Assembly (NCBI GenBank): GCA_001304215.1
Contig: LJVB01000025.1
Span: 1-35,031 of the forward strand
DNA from: Acidithiobacillales bacterium SM1_46
GTDB lineage: Bacteria > Pseudomonadota > Gammaproteobacteria > Acidiferrobacterales > Sulfurifustaceae
Length of the DNA stretch: 35,031 bases
Reading direction: 5' to 3'
The notes below the pieces were generated by a model. The model was not told the DNA's origin, did no database searches, and saw only the letters and a list, made by a program, of their open reading frames with translations. Below are positions 10,163-18,140 of the stretch, piece after piece. Each line of letters opens with the position of its first letter. Position 1 is the first letter of the stretch. Both the position numbers and the translations under genes were made by a program.

Positions 10163-11245
10163 TTACTTCTGGATCATCGAGTCAGTCCACACCGGCTTGC
10201 CGGCGGCGTCCTTGATTTCCTTCTTCCAGGTGCTTTCAACCAGCGCCACCACACTGCCCGGCATTGCCACGTAATGCAGCTCGTCGGCCATCTTGTCGCC
10301 GTGATGGTAGGCCCAGTCGAAGAACTTCAGTAGCTCCTTGGCAACCTCAGGCTTCGCCTGCTGCTTATAGACGAGGATGAAGGTCGCTCCCGTTATCGGC
10401 CAGCTCTTTGCGCCGGGCTGGTCGGTAAGCATCAAATTGAAGCCCGGGGTTCCGGTCCAATCCGCTCCGGCAGCAGCTGCCTGGAAGGAATTGCTGTCGG
10501 GCCGAACAAAATTGCCTTGCTTGTTCTGCATCTGCGCGTAGGCCATCTTGTTTTGCAGGGCGTAGGCATACTCCACGTAACCGATCGATCCTTTCAGGCG
10601 CTGTACGTAGGAGGCAACACCTTCATTGCCCTTTCCACCGACGCCGGCTGGCCACGACACGGACGTGTTGTTGCCAATCTTGGACTTGAATTCGGCGCTC
10701 ACCTTGGAAAGGTAATGCGTGAAGATATAGGTTGTGCCGGAGCCATCGGCGCGATGCACAACACTGATCTTGTCGGCCGGCAACTTTAGGCCAGCATTGA
10801 GCTTGGCAATCGCGGGATCGTTCCATGTCTTTATCTTGCCGAGGTAGATATCCGCTAAGACCGCACCCGAGAGCTTGAGATCGCCTGCCTTGACGCCCGT
10901 CACGTTAATGACGGGAACCACGCCTCCCATCACCATCGGAAACTGCATAAGCCCCGCCGCGCTCAAATCCTCGACCTTGAGTGGCTTGTCGGACGCGCCG
11001 AAGTCGACCGTCTTGCCCTTGATCTGCTTGATGCCCCCGCCCGAGCCGATGGACTGGTAGTTCATGCTCACGCCAGTCTTGGCTTTGTAGGCCTCCGCCC
11101 ATTTCGCGTAGATGGGATAGGGGAAGGTTGCGCCAGCGCCGGTAATTGTCTGGGCGGCCATAGTGGCGCCTGAGGCTAGGCCAATCGTGCCGGCCATAAC
11201 GGTGGCGACGATCAGGTGCGCGCAGTTACGCGGGGTTGTGCTCAT
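10163..11245 (-). CDS. pstS: Periplasmic phosphate-binding protein PstS
   Basis: 360 residues from the ATG at 11245, with GGAG 7 bases upstream. The open frame continues upstream through the Pho box, which rules out the longer start. Residues 1-31 look like a signal peptide (Arg6, hydrophobic stretch LIVATVMAGTIGLASGA, cleavage near MAA/QTITG). The mature protein follows E. coli PstS: TGAGATFPYPIYAKWAEAYK, then SIGSGGGIKQIKGKTVDFGA, HRADGSGTTYIFTHYLSKV and GSIGYVEYAYA. Phosphate-binding loops (TGAGATF, GSGGG, Asp in DFGASD, RADGSGT) are intact. It captures phosphate in the periplasm for PstCAB and is first in the operon behind tandem Pho boxes. Confidence 0.96.
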   Translation of the reverse strand: MSTTPRNCAHLIVATVMAGTIGLASGATMAAQTITGAGATFPYPIYAKWAEAYKAKTGVSMNYQSIGSGGGIKQIKGKTVDFGASDKPLKVEDLSAAGLMQFPMVMGGVVPVINVTGVKAGDLKLSGAVLADIYLGKIKTWNDPAIAKLNAGLKLPADKISVVHRADGSGTTYIFTHYLSKVSAEFKSKIGNNTSVSWPAGVGGKGNEGVASYVQRLKGSIGYVEYAYALQNKMAYAQMQNKQGNFVRPDSNSFQAAAAGADWTGTPGFNLMLTDQPGAKSWPITGATFILVYKQQAKPEVAKELLKFFDWAYHHGDKMADELHYVAMPGSVVALVESTWKKEIKDAAGKPVWTDSMIQK

Positions 11246-11300
11246 GTTGGATCTCCAGATAGGTGTTGTAATAAATCCGCACGTAGCATGCCGCTCGCGT

Positions 11301-11339
11301 ATGACAGTTTGATGAAGAAACATGACAGTTTCGTTACAG
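11301..11339 (-). promoter_or_regulatory. Tandem Pho boxes (PhoB-binding sites) upstream of pstS
   Basis: On the - strand the half-sites CTGTAAC, CTGTCAT, CTTCATC and CTGTCAT follow each other at 11, 10 or 11-base steps with AT-rich spacers (GAAA, GTTT, AAA). This is the known PhoB layout (7-bp half-site plus 4-bp spacer), here two boxes long. The last half-site ends 55 bases before the pstS ATG, leaving room for a -10 and a leader. PhoB made from the same cluster should activate from here. Confidence 0.88.
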
Positions 11340-11499
11340 CTCCGTGCGCTCGGCGCTCGTGGATCACTCGCGGCCGAGGCGGGGTGCGCGAATTGACGAC
11401 GATTCATCAGTAAAGTTGCGTCGCCGGGAATCCGTGAAAGAGGCAGCGCCGCCATGCTTTGAAGAGAGCTGAGAGCAATATCCTAGAGGTGCATGTGCT

Positions 11500-11967
11500 A
11501 TGTCGACGCGGTTGTGGTCGACCCACGTCACGAAACTCGCGTGTTGGCGCGGTCCTGCCGCTAGCCCGCGTTGGCTGTCGCTGTTCTTTGGTTTGACGCT
11601 GTTTTCCAGTGGCGTGTCGGCCAATATCCCGGTAAGCGGCCGACCGCAGGGCCTGGTTCTTGACAGAGCGGATCTCCACACTTCTGCCGTGGAAACCTGT
11701 CGCCTTCGTCTCCAGGCCTTGGCCGAGGAGGGAAAGCTTGATCGCGACGCGGAGCTCATAGCTCGCGTGCGGGGAGTCGCAGCGCGGATCATTGCGCAGG
11801 CGATTCTGCTCGGGTCACCAAATGGAGAGCGCTTCGGACGGTCGAGACCGAATCAGGCGGTACGCGTCCTCCGATGCTTCTCTTGCGAATGCCGCCAAAG
11901 CATACGCCCGAGCACCGCCAGCGCTGCTCAATTTAGCGAGCCAGAATACACATGCGGCATTAGTTGA
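11500..11967 (+). pseudogene. Decayed secreted protein, N-terminal part resembling M48 metalloprotease precursors
   Basis: The reading frame starts at ATG 11500 with a plausible signal peptide (arginines, then WLSLFFGLTLFSSGVSA). It then reads CRLRLQALAEEGKLDRDAEL and IARVRGVAARIIAQA, which resembles the helix preceding the catalytic domain in some periplasmic M48 peptidases. After about residue 105 the text turns into low-quality sequence, and no HEXXH motif is found in any frame up to 12092. A second frame is open at 11792-12079 and may mark a frameshift, but I do not recognise it. The gene is probably truncated. It lies opposite in strand to its pho/ars neighbours and interrupts them. The rest of the stretch 11246-12092 holds only the pstS promoter. 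Confidence 0.35.
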
Positions 11968-12092
11968 GATGAGTGTACTCCGGAATCAGCCTGATCACGT
12001 TGCATACATGGCAATGACCATTGCCGCGCTTGGTTGTCTCAGGCCTTGTCGGCGAGTTGTAGCAAACCAGGGTCACTGACCATCGATGCCAA

Positions 12093-13172
12093 TTAGGCAC
12101 CGCTGATGGCGCGCTGCTCGTACCAGCCGCGAGTGCCGTTGACGATCTTTACCACCGATAGCATCACCGGCACCTCGATCAGTACGCCGACCACGGTGGC
12201 GAGCGCCGCGCCCGACTGGAAGCCGAACAGAATGGCGGCAGCCACGGCGAGCTCGAAAAAATTGCTGGCGCCGATCAGTGCCGAAGGTGCTGCCACGCAG
12301 TGCGCCACACGGAACTGGCGGTTGAGCAGGTAGGCAAGGCCGGAGTTGAAGTACACCTGAATCAATATCGGCACCGCGAGCAGCACGATGACCAAGGGCT
12401 GCTTCAGTATTTGCTCGCCCTGAAACCCGAACAGTAAGACCAGCGTGGCAAGCAGCGCGGCGAGTGATGGGGCGTGCAGGCGCGCGAGCGTGCGATCCAG
12501 CAGCCCGGGGCCCCGTTTCAGCAACGCGCGGCGCCACAGCTGAGCGGCGATCACCGGAATGACGATGTATAGCACCACCGACAGAAACAGGGTGTTCCAC
12601 GGAACCGTGATGGCCGAGAGCCCAAGCAATAGGCCCACGATCGGGGCGAATGCAAACACCATGATGGCGTCGTTCAGCGCCACTTGGGTAAGCGTGAAGT
12701 TTGGCTCGCCGTCCGACAGTCGGCTCCAGACAAATACCATGGCCGTGCATGGCGCCGCCGCCAATAGGATGAGCCCCGCAATATAGGCGTCGAGCTGATC
12801 GGCGGGCAGCCAGCTGGAAAACGCGTGGCGGATGAATAGCCAGCCAAGCAGCGCCATCGAAAACGGCTTTACACCCCAGTTGATGAAGAGCGTCACGCCG
12901 ATGCCCTTCCAATGTCGGCGCACCTCGTGCAGCGCACCAAAGTCCACCTTGAGCAGCATTGGCACGATCATGAGCCAGATAAGCGCCGCAACCGGCAGGT
13001 TGACGCGAGCCAGCTCGAGGCGGCCGATGGCCTCGAATACAGACGGAAACAGCTGGCCGAGGCCGATCCCAACCGCGATGCAGAGGAATACCCACAGCGT
13101 GAGGTAGCGTTCGAAGATTCCGAGCGGCTGACCCTGGACCTGTTGGGCGATGACTTCGCACTGAGCGCTCAT
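12093..13172 (-). CDS. acr3: Arsenite efflux permease Acr3
   Basis: 359 residues with about ten membrane helices, of the ACR3 (BASS superfamily) type. Family text includes [55 protein letters not shown]-type text and [13 protein letters not shown]. Cys142 in the APC motif of helix 4 is the conserved thiol needed for arsenite transport. [14 protein letters not shown] and the C-terminal [16 protein letters not shown] segment complete the pattern. It expels arsenite, the product of ArsC. Its start overlaps the arsC stop by 4 bases, so the two are coupled. No dedicated arsenic-responsive arsR gene is adjacent. Confidence 0.94.
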   Translation of the reverse strand: MSAQCEVIAQQVQGQPLGIFERYLTLWVFLCIAVGIGLGQLFPSVFEAIGRLELARVNLPVAALIWLMIVPMLLKVDFGALHEVRRHWKGIGVTLFINWGVKPFSMALLGWLFIRHAFSSWLPADQLDAYIAGLILLAAAPCTAMVFVWSRLSDGEPNFTLTQVALNDAIMVFAFAPIVGLLLGLSAITVPWNTLFLSVVLYIVIPVIAAQLWRRALLKRGPGLLDRTLARLHAPSLAALLATLVLLFGFQGEQILKQPLVIVLLAVPILIQVYFNSGLAYLLNRQFRVAHCVAAPSALIGASNFFELAVAAAILFGFQSGAALATVVGVLIEVPVMLSVVKIVNGTRGWYEQRAISGA

Positions 13173-13615
13173 CGTGCGCCCCCGCTTGCCGTAGCGATCC
13201 GCAGCGAATCGAGCAAGGCCGCGACACGTGTTCTTACCTCGTCCCGGGTCGCGCGGAACTGCACCATGATCTCGTCTTCGGTACCGGTGGCCTTGGCCGG
13301 ATCGCTGAGCGGCCAGTGAATCTTGTTCACGCCCGGAGGCAGGACGGGGCAGTGCTCGTCAGCGTGGCCGCAGACCGTGACCACGAGATTGGCGTGACGA
13401 AGCATATCGTCGGTCACGCGCGTCGATTCCTGGCCGGAGATGTCCACGCCGGCCTCTTTCATGACGGTGATGGCACGCGGGTTCTTGCCATGCGCCTCGA
13501 TGCCGGCCGATTCGATCTCGGCGATGTCGCTGCCCAGATGTTTCGCCCAGCCCTCGGCCATCTGGGATCGGCAGGAGTTTCCGGTGCAAAGGAACAGGAT
13601 GCGGATCTTGTTCAT
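13169..13615 (-). CDS. arsC: Arsenate reductase, thioredoxin-coupled (low-molecular-weight phosphatase fold)
   Basis: 148 residues from the ATG at 13615. The longer open frame to 13672 runs into the previous gene. The P-loop is CTGNSCR with Cys10 and Cys15. The redox pair is Cys82 and Cys89 ([11 protein letters not shown]), the same numbering as Staphylococcus aureus Ars[14 protein letters not shown] near the C terminus is also conserved. In this class arsenate is reduced by Cys10, the disulfide shuttles to Cys82-Cys89, and thioredoxin regenerates the enzyme. The glutaredoxin-type ArsC is a different fold. It lies 34 bases after the cytochrome c'-like gene and overlaps acr3, so the three probably share one message. 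Confidence 0.95.
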   Translation of the reverse strand: MNKIRILFLCTGNSCRSQMAEGWAKHLGSDIAEIESAGIEAHGKNPRAITVMKEAGVDISGQESTRVTDDMLRHANLVVTVCGHADEHCPVLPPGVNKIHWPLSDPAKATGTEDEIMVQFRATRDEVRTRVAALLDSLRIATASGGAR

Positions 13616-13649
13616 GGATGACTTCTCGCAGCGATACGCGTGGTTGGAA

Positions 13650-14078
13650 CTACTTGAGTCTAAAACTGGCATGACAGGCCACGCACTGTTGCGTCAGCTC
13701 GGCGAGTGCGCCGAGCGCGTGGGAAGGTTCGTTGGTTACGCTTGCCTCCTGCGCGGCGCGCGCGAGGCGGCTGGCGGCGCGATGCATGTTGGTCCCGATG
13801 TCTTGCATGGCCTTCGGCATGTAAGGCGCCATGTGCGAGGCGCCGTGGCGCTCTAACGAGCTCATACCGATGCGTTGCTCGGCGACATCCGCCGCCTGAT
13901 CGTACCGGCCCGCTGCCAGCGCCGCCTGAATTTCAGAGAGCGCGGCAAGGTGATCGCGCATGTTGGCGAGCATGTGCTCATGCATTGGTGCCGGCATCGA
14001 GACTCGTTGTCGGGTGTCGGCCGCATGGGCGGTTTCCAGTAACAGGCAGCTAACGAGCAGAGCAGTCGTGAGTCGCAC
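13650..14078 (-). CDS. Cytochrome c'/c556-like periplasmic monohaem protein
   Basis: About 142 residues from a GTG at 14078, chosen because GGGGAGAG stands 6 bases upstream and because the resulting protein begins with a clean signal peptide ([20 protein letters not shown]). ATGs at 14105 and 14138 are in frame but lack a ribosome site. The mature part is helical with one haem site, CVACHASF, close to the C terminus. This matches the four-helix cytochrome c' superfamily. Such proteins bind NO or carry electrons in the periplasm. The role next to arsC and acr3 is unknown; it lies between phoR and arsC on the same strand. Confidence 0.75.
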   Translation of the reverse strand: MRLTTALLVSCLLLETAHAADTRQRVSMPAPMHEHMLANMRDHLAALSEIQAALAAGRYDQAADVAEQRIGMSSLERHGASHMAPYMPKAMQDIGTNMHRAASRLARAAQEASVTNEPSHALGALAELTQQCVACHASFRLK

Positions 14079-14138
14079 CTTCGGCTCTCCCCGTTGGAAG
14101 GACATATCACGGAAACCCGGAGGGGTGGCGTGCGGCAT

Positions 14139-15452
14139 TTAGCCTGTCGCGGCCGCCGGTTCGCGCACTACGCGCGCCGCGGGGAAGATGCAGGTAAAGA
14201 CGCTGCCGTGTCCCAGTTCGCTTTCGATCTGAAGTTGCGCGTCGTGGCGCGCCAGGACGTGCTTGACAATCGAAAGCCCAAGTCCGGTTCCGCCGGAAGC
14301 GCGCGAGCGCGCGGTGTCGACGCGGTAGAAGCGCTCGGTGAGATGCGGAATATGTTCGGGCGCGATCCCTTCGCCGGTGTCTTTCACCGAAAAACAAGCC
14401 CGGTTACCTTCCGCCCACCAGCGAAGCCGGATCTCGCCGCCTGCCGGAGTGTAGCGGACCGCGTTGTTGACGAGGTTCGAGAAGGCGCTGAGCAACTCCT
14501 CGCGCGAGCCGAGCAGTTTCAGGCCTGCTGCCGCATCCAGGCTAATCTGGTGATGTGCTTGGCCGCTCAGAATTTCGGCCTGCTCACGCAGCCCCGCGAG
14601 CAATGCCGGGACGTCGACCGTATCCTCGCGCCGGCGCGGTGGGGCGGTCTCGAGCTTCGATATCGTCAGCAGGTCATCGACCAGCCGTTGCATACGCGCG
14701 GACTGTTCCTGCATGGTGGCGAGGTAGCGGCGCAGGTCCTCGAGTTGGATGCCCGGCAACCCACTCAGTGTTTCAATAAATCCGGAGAGCACGGTAATCG
14801 GCGTGCGCAACTCATGCGATACGTTGGCCACGAAGGTGCGGCGCATTTGTTCCAGCCGCTGCAGATGCGTGATATCGCGCCCCAGCACCAGCTTCTGGCG
14901 CGCGCCAAACGGGATGATCTGGATGCTGACCGTGTTCTCGGTGTTGGCCGGGGAAGGTAGCTCGAGCGGCTCGGTGAAGTCGCCAATCGCAACATAGCGG
15001 GAAAATCCCGGATCTCGGAGCAGGTTCCCGAGCCGCATGCCAGCATCCCGCGGGTAGTGTATGCCAAGCCAGCGCGCTGCATTGCGGTTGGCCCACTCGA
15101 TGTCGTCCTGCTCGGTCAGGATGACAACCGCATCCGGAAGCGCAGCGGCGGCATTCTGGAAGCGGGCAACCATGTTGGACAGTTCCTCCTGACGCTGTGC
15201 GCCCTGCTTCATAAGTTTGCGGATTTCAGTGAACACATCGCCCCAGAGCCCCTCGGCGTCCGGAATCTCGGCTTCGGCACGGTTATGCAACCAGCGGTGC
15301 AAGCTGTGGAGGTGGCGCAGCTGGACGCTGATGTAGAAGCCGAAACCAACTGCAGCCGCGACAAAAAATCGATCGGTAGCGAGCCCGATCAGCAGGCTGC
15401 CAATCGCTATGAAGATGAGAATCCAGATTTCGCGCCACAGACCGGGGTGCAT
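14139..15452 (-). CDS. phoR: Phosphate regulon sensor histidine kinase PhoR
   Basis: 437 residues. Two membrane helices lie at the N terminus (about residues 9-26 and 29-43) with almost no periplasmic loop, as in PhoR. A PAS domain (about 100-195) is followed by the phospho-acceptor His213 in ANVSHELRTPITVLSGFIETL-like text. The ATPase domain has the N box LLSAFSNLVNNAVRYTPAGG, G1 DTGEGIAPEHI and G2 GGTGLGLSIVKHVL. PhoR phosphorylates PhoB when phosphate is low and is held off by Pst-PhoU. It follows phoB by 6 bases. The cytochrome c' gene starts 60 bases further on, so read-through into the ars genes is possible. Confidence 0.95.
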   Translation of the reverse strand: MHPGLWREIWILIFIAIGSLLIGLATDRFFVAAAVGFGFYISVQLRHLHSLHRWLHNRAEAEIPDAEGLWGDVFTEIRKLMKQGAQRQEELSNMVARFQNAAAALPDAVVILTEQDDIEWANRNAARWLGIHYPRDAGMRLGNLLRDPGFSRYVAIGDFTEPLELPSPANTENTVSIQIIPFGARQKLVLGRDITHLQRLEQMRRTFVANVSHELRTPITVLSGFIETLSGLPGIQLEDLRRYLATMQEQSARMQRLVDDLLTISKLETAPPRRREDTVDVPALLAGLREQAEILSGQAHHQISLDAAAGLKLLGSREELLSAFSNLVNNAVRYTPAGGEIRLRWWAEGNRACFSVKDTGEGIAPEHIPHLTERFYRVDTARSRASGGTGLGLSIVKHVLARHDAQLQIESELGHGSVFTCIFPAARVVREPAAATG

Positions 15453-15458
15453 AGCGGC

Positions 15459-16148
15459 TCAGTGATGCATGGAGAATCTGTAGCCCGCGCCGCGCACGGT
15501 CTGGATCAGGTGATCGTGTCCGCTCGGGCCTAGGGCCTTGCGCAGCCGACGAATATGCACATCCACCGTGCGCTCCTCAACATATACATTCTCGCCCCAC
15601 ACGCCATTCAGCAGTCGTTCCCGCGAGTGCACCCGCTCGGGGTGCGTCATGAAGAAATGCAGCAGGCGGAATTCGGTGGGGCCGAGATCGACCCCGCTGC
15701 CGCGTGCAGTCACGCGGTGCGTGATGGGGTCGAGCGCGAGACCGTCGGCCTCGACCGCGGTTTCGGTCTGGTGCGGCGCGGTGCGGCGCATCAGCGCCTT
15801 GATGCGCGCGATCAACTCGCGGGTCGAAAATGGCTTCGTAATATAGTCGTCCGCACCCGAGTCGAACCCTCGGACCTTGTCGTCCTCCTCCGTGCGCGCG
15901 GTCAGCATGATGATCGGAATATCCTGGGTGAGCTTTTCCTGGCGCAACCGCCGTGCGTAGTCGACCCCGCTCACGTTGGGGAGCATCCAGTCGAGGAGTA
16001 TGAGGTCCGGCGGCGAAGCCACGATGCGTGCTTGCGCGGCGCTCGCATCCGGCGCCTCGACACACTCATAACCCGCCTGCGAGAGGGCGAGACAGACCAT
16101 CTGCCGGATAGCGTCTTCGTCCTCAACAATCAGAATTCTGCCCTTCAT
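15459..16148 (-). CDS. phoB: Phosphate regulon response regulator PhoB
   Basis: 229 residues, an OmpR-type regulator. The receiver domain has the acidic pair Glu9/Asp10, phospho-acceptor Asp53 ([11 protein letters not shown]), Thr83 and Lys105 (YITKPFS). The winged-helix domain (about residues 130-227) contains [19 protein letters not shown], the recognition helix [19 protein letters not shown] and GAGYRF. Length and text fit PhoB of E. coli. It binds Pho boxes such as those before pstS. AGGTG stands 9 bases before the ATG. It is divergent from the DUF971 gene. Confidence 0.96.
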   Translation of the reverse strand: MKGRILIVEDEDAIRQMVCLALSQAGYECVEAPDASAAQARIVASPPDLILLDWMLPNVSGVDYARRLRQEKLTQDIPIIMLTARTEEDDKVRGFDSGADDYITKPFSTRELIARIKALMRRTAPHQTETAVEADGLALDPITHRVTARGSGVDLGPTEFRLLHFFMTHPERVHSRERLLNGVWGENVYVEERTVDVHIRRLRKALGPSGHDHLIQTVRGAGYRFSMHH

Positions 16149-16163
16149 TGCCGATTCACCTGT

Positions 16164-16192
16164 TTGTCATAGTCCTTTCAATCGGCGGTCAT
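16164..16192 (+). promoter_or_regulatory. Possible Pho box in the phoB/DUF971 divergent gap
   Basis: Read on the + strand, TTGTCAT, CTTTCAA and CGGTCAT are spaced exactly 11 bases apart. They match the CTGTCAT half-site at 6, 5 and 6 of 7 positions. The direction is towards the DUF971-ubiE genes rather than phoB, and the site lies 16-44 bases before the phoB ATG. Bound PhoB could repress its own gene or act on the ubi side. Confidence 0.42.
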
Positions 16193-16301
16193 TTCATACC
16201 ATAAGTATTGCATTTTGGTTAACATGGCGGCACCGGCGGGAACGCTTCTTTCCGGCGTACCATCTCCCACACCGCAATATCCCATAGTGACAGCCCATAC
16301 C

Positions 16302-16679
16302 ATGGCCGAGAAGAAAGTCAGACCGACAGATATCAAGCTCCACCAGAAATCGCGCGTACTTGAGATCGCGTTCGACGACGGAACCCACTTCAAGCTGCCG
16401 TGCGAGTACCTGCGGGTGTTTTCACCCTCCGCCGAGGTGCGCGGCCATGGCCCAGGCCAAGAGACGCTGCAGGTCGGCAAGGAGAACGTGAACATCAACG
16501 CCATCGAGCCGGTCGGGACCTATGCGGTTTGCCTGTTTTTTGACGATGGGCACAGCACCGGCATCTATTCATGGGAATGGCTCCATCATCTTGGCGTGAA
16601 CTTCGATAAGCTTTGGAACGACTACCTCGCCCGGCTGGAACAGGCGGGCGTGCAACGCAAGCCACAGCCAGCGGCGTAA
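16302..16679 (+). CDS. DUF971 protein (gamma-butyrobetaine hydroxylase-like N-terminal domain)
   Basis: 125 residues from the ATG at 16302 ([20 protein letters not shown]). The frame is open back to 16215, but that part has no family-like text. No good Shine-Dalgarno is present at any candidate. The pattern of [34 protein letters not shown] and [15 protein letters not shown] is DUF971, a small fold also found at the N terminus of gamma-butyrobetaine hydroxylase and sometimes linked to iron-sulfur proteins. The stop is 4 bases before ubiE, so it is cotranscribed with it. Function is not established. Confidence 0.85.
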   Translation: MAEKKVRPTDIKLHQKSRVLEIAFDDGTHFKLPCEYLRVFSPSAEVRGHGPGQETLQVGKENVNINAIEPVGTYAVCLFFDDGHSTGIYSWEWLHHLGVNFDKLWNDYLARLEQAGVQRKPQPAA

Positions 16680-16683
16680 CGCC

Positions 16684-17448
16684 ATGACCGCCGAGCGCAA
16701 GCCCGAGGACGCAACGACACATTTCGGCTACCGCGAGGTACCGACCGGGGAGAAGGCCGGTCTGGTGGGCGAGGTGTTTCATTCGGTCGCAAACCGTTAC
16801 GACCTAATGAACGACCTGATGTCGCTCGGCGTACATCGCCTTTGGAAGCGCTTCACGATCGAGGCGAGCGGGGTGCGGCGCGGGCAGGCGGTGCTCGATG
16901 TAGCGGGTGGCACTGGCGATCTCGCGGCGCTGTTCGCCGAGCGGGTAGGACCGTCGGGGCGGGTAGTGCTGGCCGACATTAACAGTTCAATGCTGGATGT
17001 CGGGCGTGGACGGCTGGCCGACCACGGCATTGCCGGAAATGTCGAATTCGTTCAGGCCAACGCCGAATGCTTGCCGTTTCCGACCAATCACTTCGATTGC
17101 ATCAGCATTGCCTTCGGTTTGCGCAATGTGACGCATATCGACCGGGCGCTGGCATCGATGTTTCGCGTGTTGAAGCCGGGCGGCGCGCTGCTGGTCCTGG
17201 AATTTTCCAAGCCAGTGCTGCGGCCGTTGAGTCGTGCCTACGACGTCTACTCGTTTAGCGTTTTGCCCTGGCTGGGACGCATGGTTGCAAACGACGAAGG
17301 CAGTTATCGCTATCTCGCCGAGTCGATCCGCCGCCACCCCGATCAGGAGACGCTCAAGCAGCTGATGGGTCAGGCGGGCTTCGAGCGGGTGCATTATCAC
17401 AACCTTGCGGGCGGCATCGTGGCGCTGCACAAGGGTTACAAGTTTTGA
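16684..17448 (+). CDS. ubiE: Ubiquinone/menaquinone C-methyltransferase UbiE
   Basis: 254 residues, the normal length. The class I SAM-binding site is [17 protein letters not shown] near residue 69, and the quinone methyltransferase signatures are [21 protein letters not shown] and [20 protein letters not shown], followed by [12 protein letters not shown]. It methylates carbon 2 of the ring precursor in ubiquinone (and demethylmenaquinone if present). It is soluble and works with the Ubi complex. It is followed after 92 bases by ubiJ and ubiB. Confidence 0.96.
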   Translation: MTAERKPEDATTHFGYREVPTGEKAGLVGEVFHSVANRYDLMNDLMSLGVHRLWKRFTIEASGVRRGQAVLDVAGGTGDLAALFAERVGPSGRVVLADINSSMLDVGRGRLADHGIAGNVEFVQANAECLPFPTNHFDCISIAFGLRNVTHIDRALASMFRVLKPGGALLVLEFSKPVLRPLSRAYDVYSFSVLPWLGRMVANDEGSYRYLAESIRRHPDQETLKQLMGQAGFERVHYHNLAGGIVALHKGYKF

Positions 17449-17457
17449 TTAGCGTGT

Positions 17458-17476
17458 CAGTGTGGCATTTACACTG
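17458..17476. other. Small inverted repeat after ubiE
   Basis: CAGTGT pairs with ACACTG across a 7-base loop, 10 bases after the ubiE stop. There is no U tract on either side, so I would not call it a terminator. It may be an RNA processing site between ubiE and ubiJ. Confidence 0.25.
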
Positions 17477-17540
17477 CCCGCGCCAGTTACGATAATCCCA
17501 CCCGTTTCCTGCGGATTTCCCCCAAGAGGTCGCGCCCGCC

Positions 17541-18140
17541 GTGCATCCGATCAGCAGTCTGCTGGAAGACGTCGGAAACCGCGCGTTGCGCTTCGACCCG
17601 GAGACCTGTCGGCGCCTTGCGGAACTCGATGGCCGCGTCATCTGTCTTCGCATACTGCGTCTTCCACTCGAACCACTCGACATACTGCTTGCACCTTCCG
17701 AGGCCGGTTTGCGGCGCGTGCGCCAGTCCGCTGCGGAGGCAGATGTCACGATCAGCGCTTCCTCGGTAGTGTTTGCACGGCTCGCGATGGGGCGGCCAAT
17801 GGCCGCCGGCGAAATCCAGATTTCCGGTGATGTGGCGCTCGGTCAGGCCTTTCAGCGCATTCTGGAGCACGTGCAGATCGACTGGGAAGAAGCTTTGTCA
17901 CGCCTGACGGGGGATATCGCAGCACATCAGATCGCGCGCGCTGCACGCCACGCCACTGAATGGGGCCGGCATGTGGCCGATACGTTGCAGCAGGACGCGG
18001 CCGAATATCTGCAGGAAGAAGCGCGACTGCTGGCTACGCGCCCTGAGGTCGAGCGCTTTCTCGATGCGGTCGATCGGCTGCGCGCCGATGCCGAGCGGCT
18101 CGGCAAGCGGCTGGATCGGTTCGAAGCGCCGCGCTCATGA
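17541..18140 (+). CDS. ubiJ: Ubiquinone biosynthesis accessory factor UbiJ
   Basis: 199 residues starting at GTG 17541 (HPISSLLEDVGNRALRFDPE); AGAGG lies about 11 bases upstream. The N-terminal half is an SCP2-like lipid-binding domain (ISASSVVFARLAMG, then GEIQISGDVALGQAFQRIL). The C-terminal half is helical and charged and probably forms coiled coils (VERFLDAVDRLRADAERLGK). UbiJ holds ubiquinone intermediates within the soluble Ubi complex together with UbiK. Position between ubiE and ubiB matches E. coli. The end overlaps ubiB by 4 bases. Confidence 0.9.
   Translation: MHPISSLLEDVGNRALRFDPETCRRLAELDGRVICLRILRLPLEPLDILLAPSEAGLRRVRQSAAEADVTISASSVVFARLAMGRPMAAGEIQISGDVALGQAFQRILEHVQIDWEEALSRLTGDIAAHQIARAARHATEWGRHVADTLQQDAAEYLQEEARLLATRPEVERFLDAVDRLRADAERLGKRLDRFEAPRS

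Noticed and set aside
12073-13227. 384-codon - strand frame overlapping acr3 in another phase
   Set aside because: Arg/Ala/Gly-rich text without membrane helices; acr3 in the other phase is conserved.
14094-14960. 288-codon + strand frame opposite phoR
   Set aside because: Lies over the kinase domain of phoR; antisense artefact.
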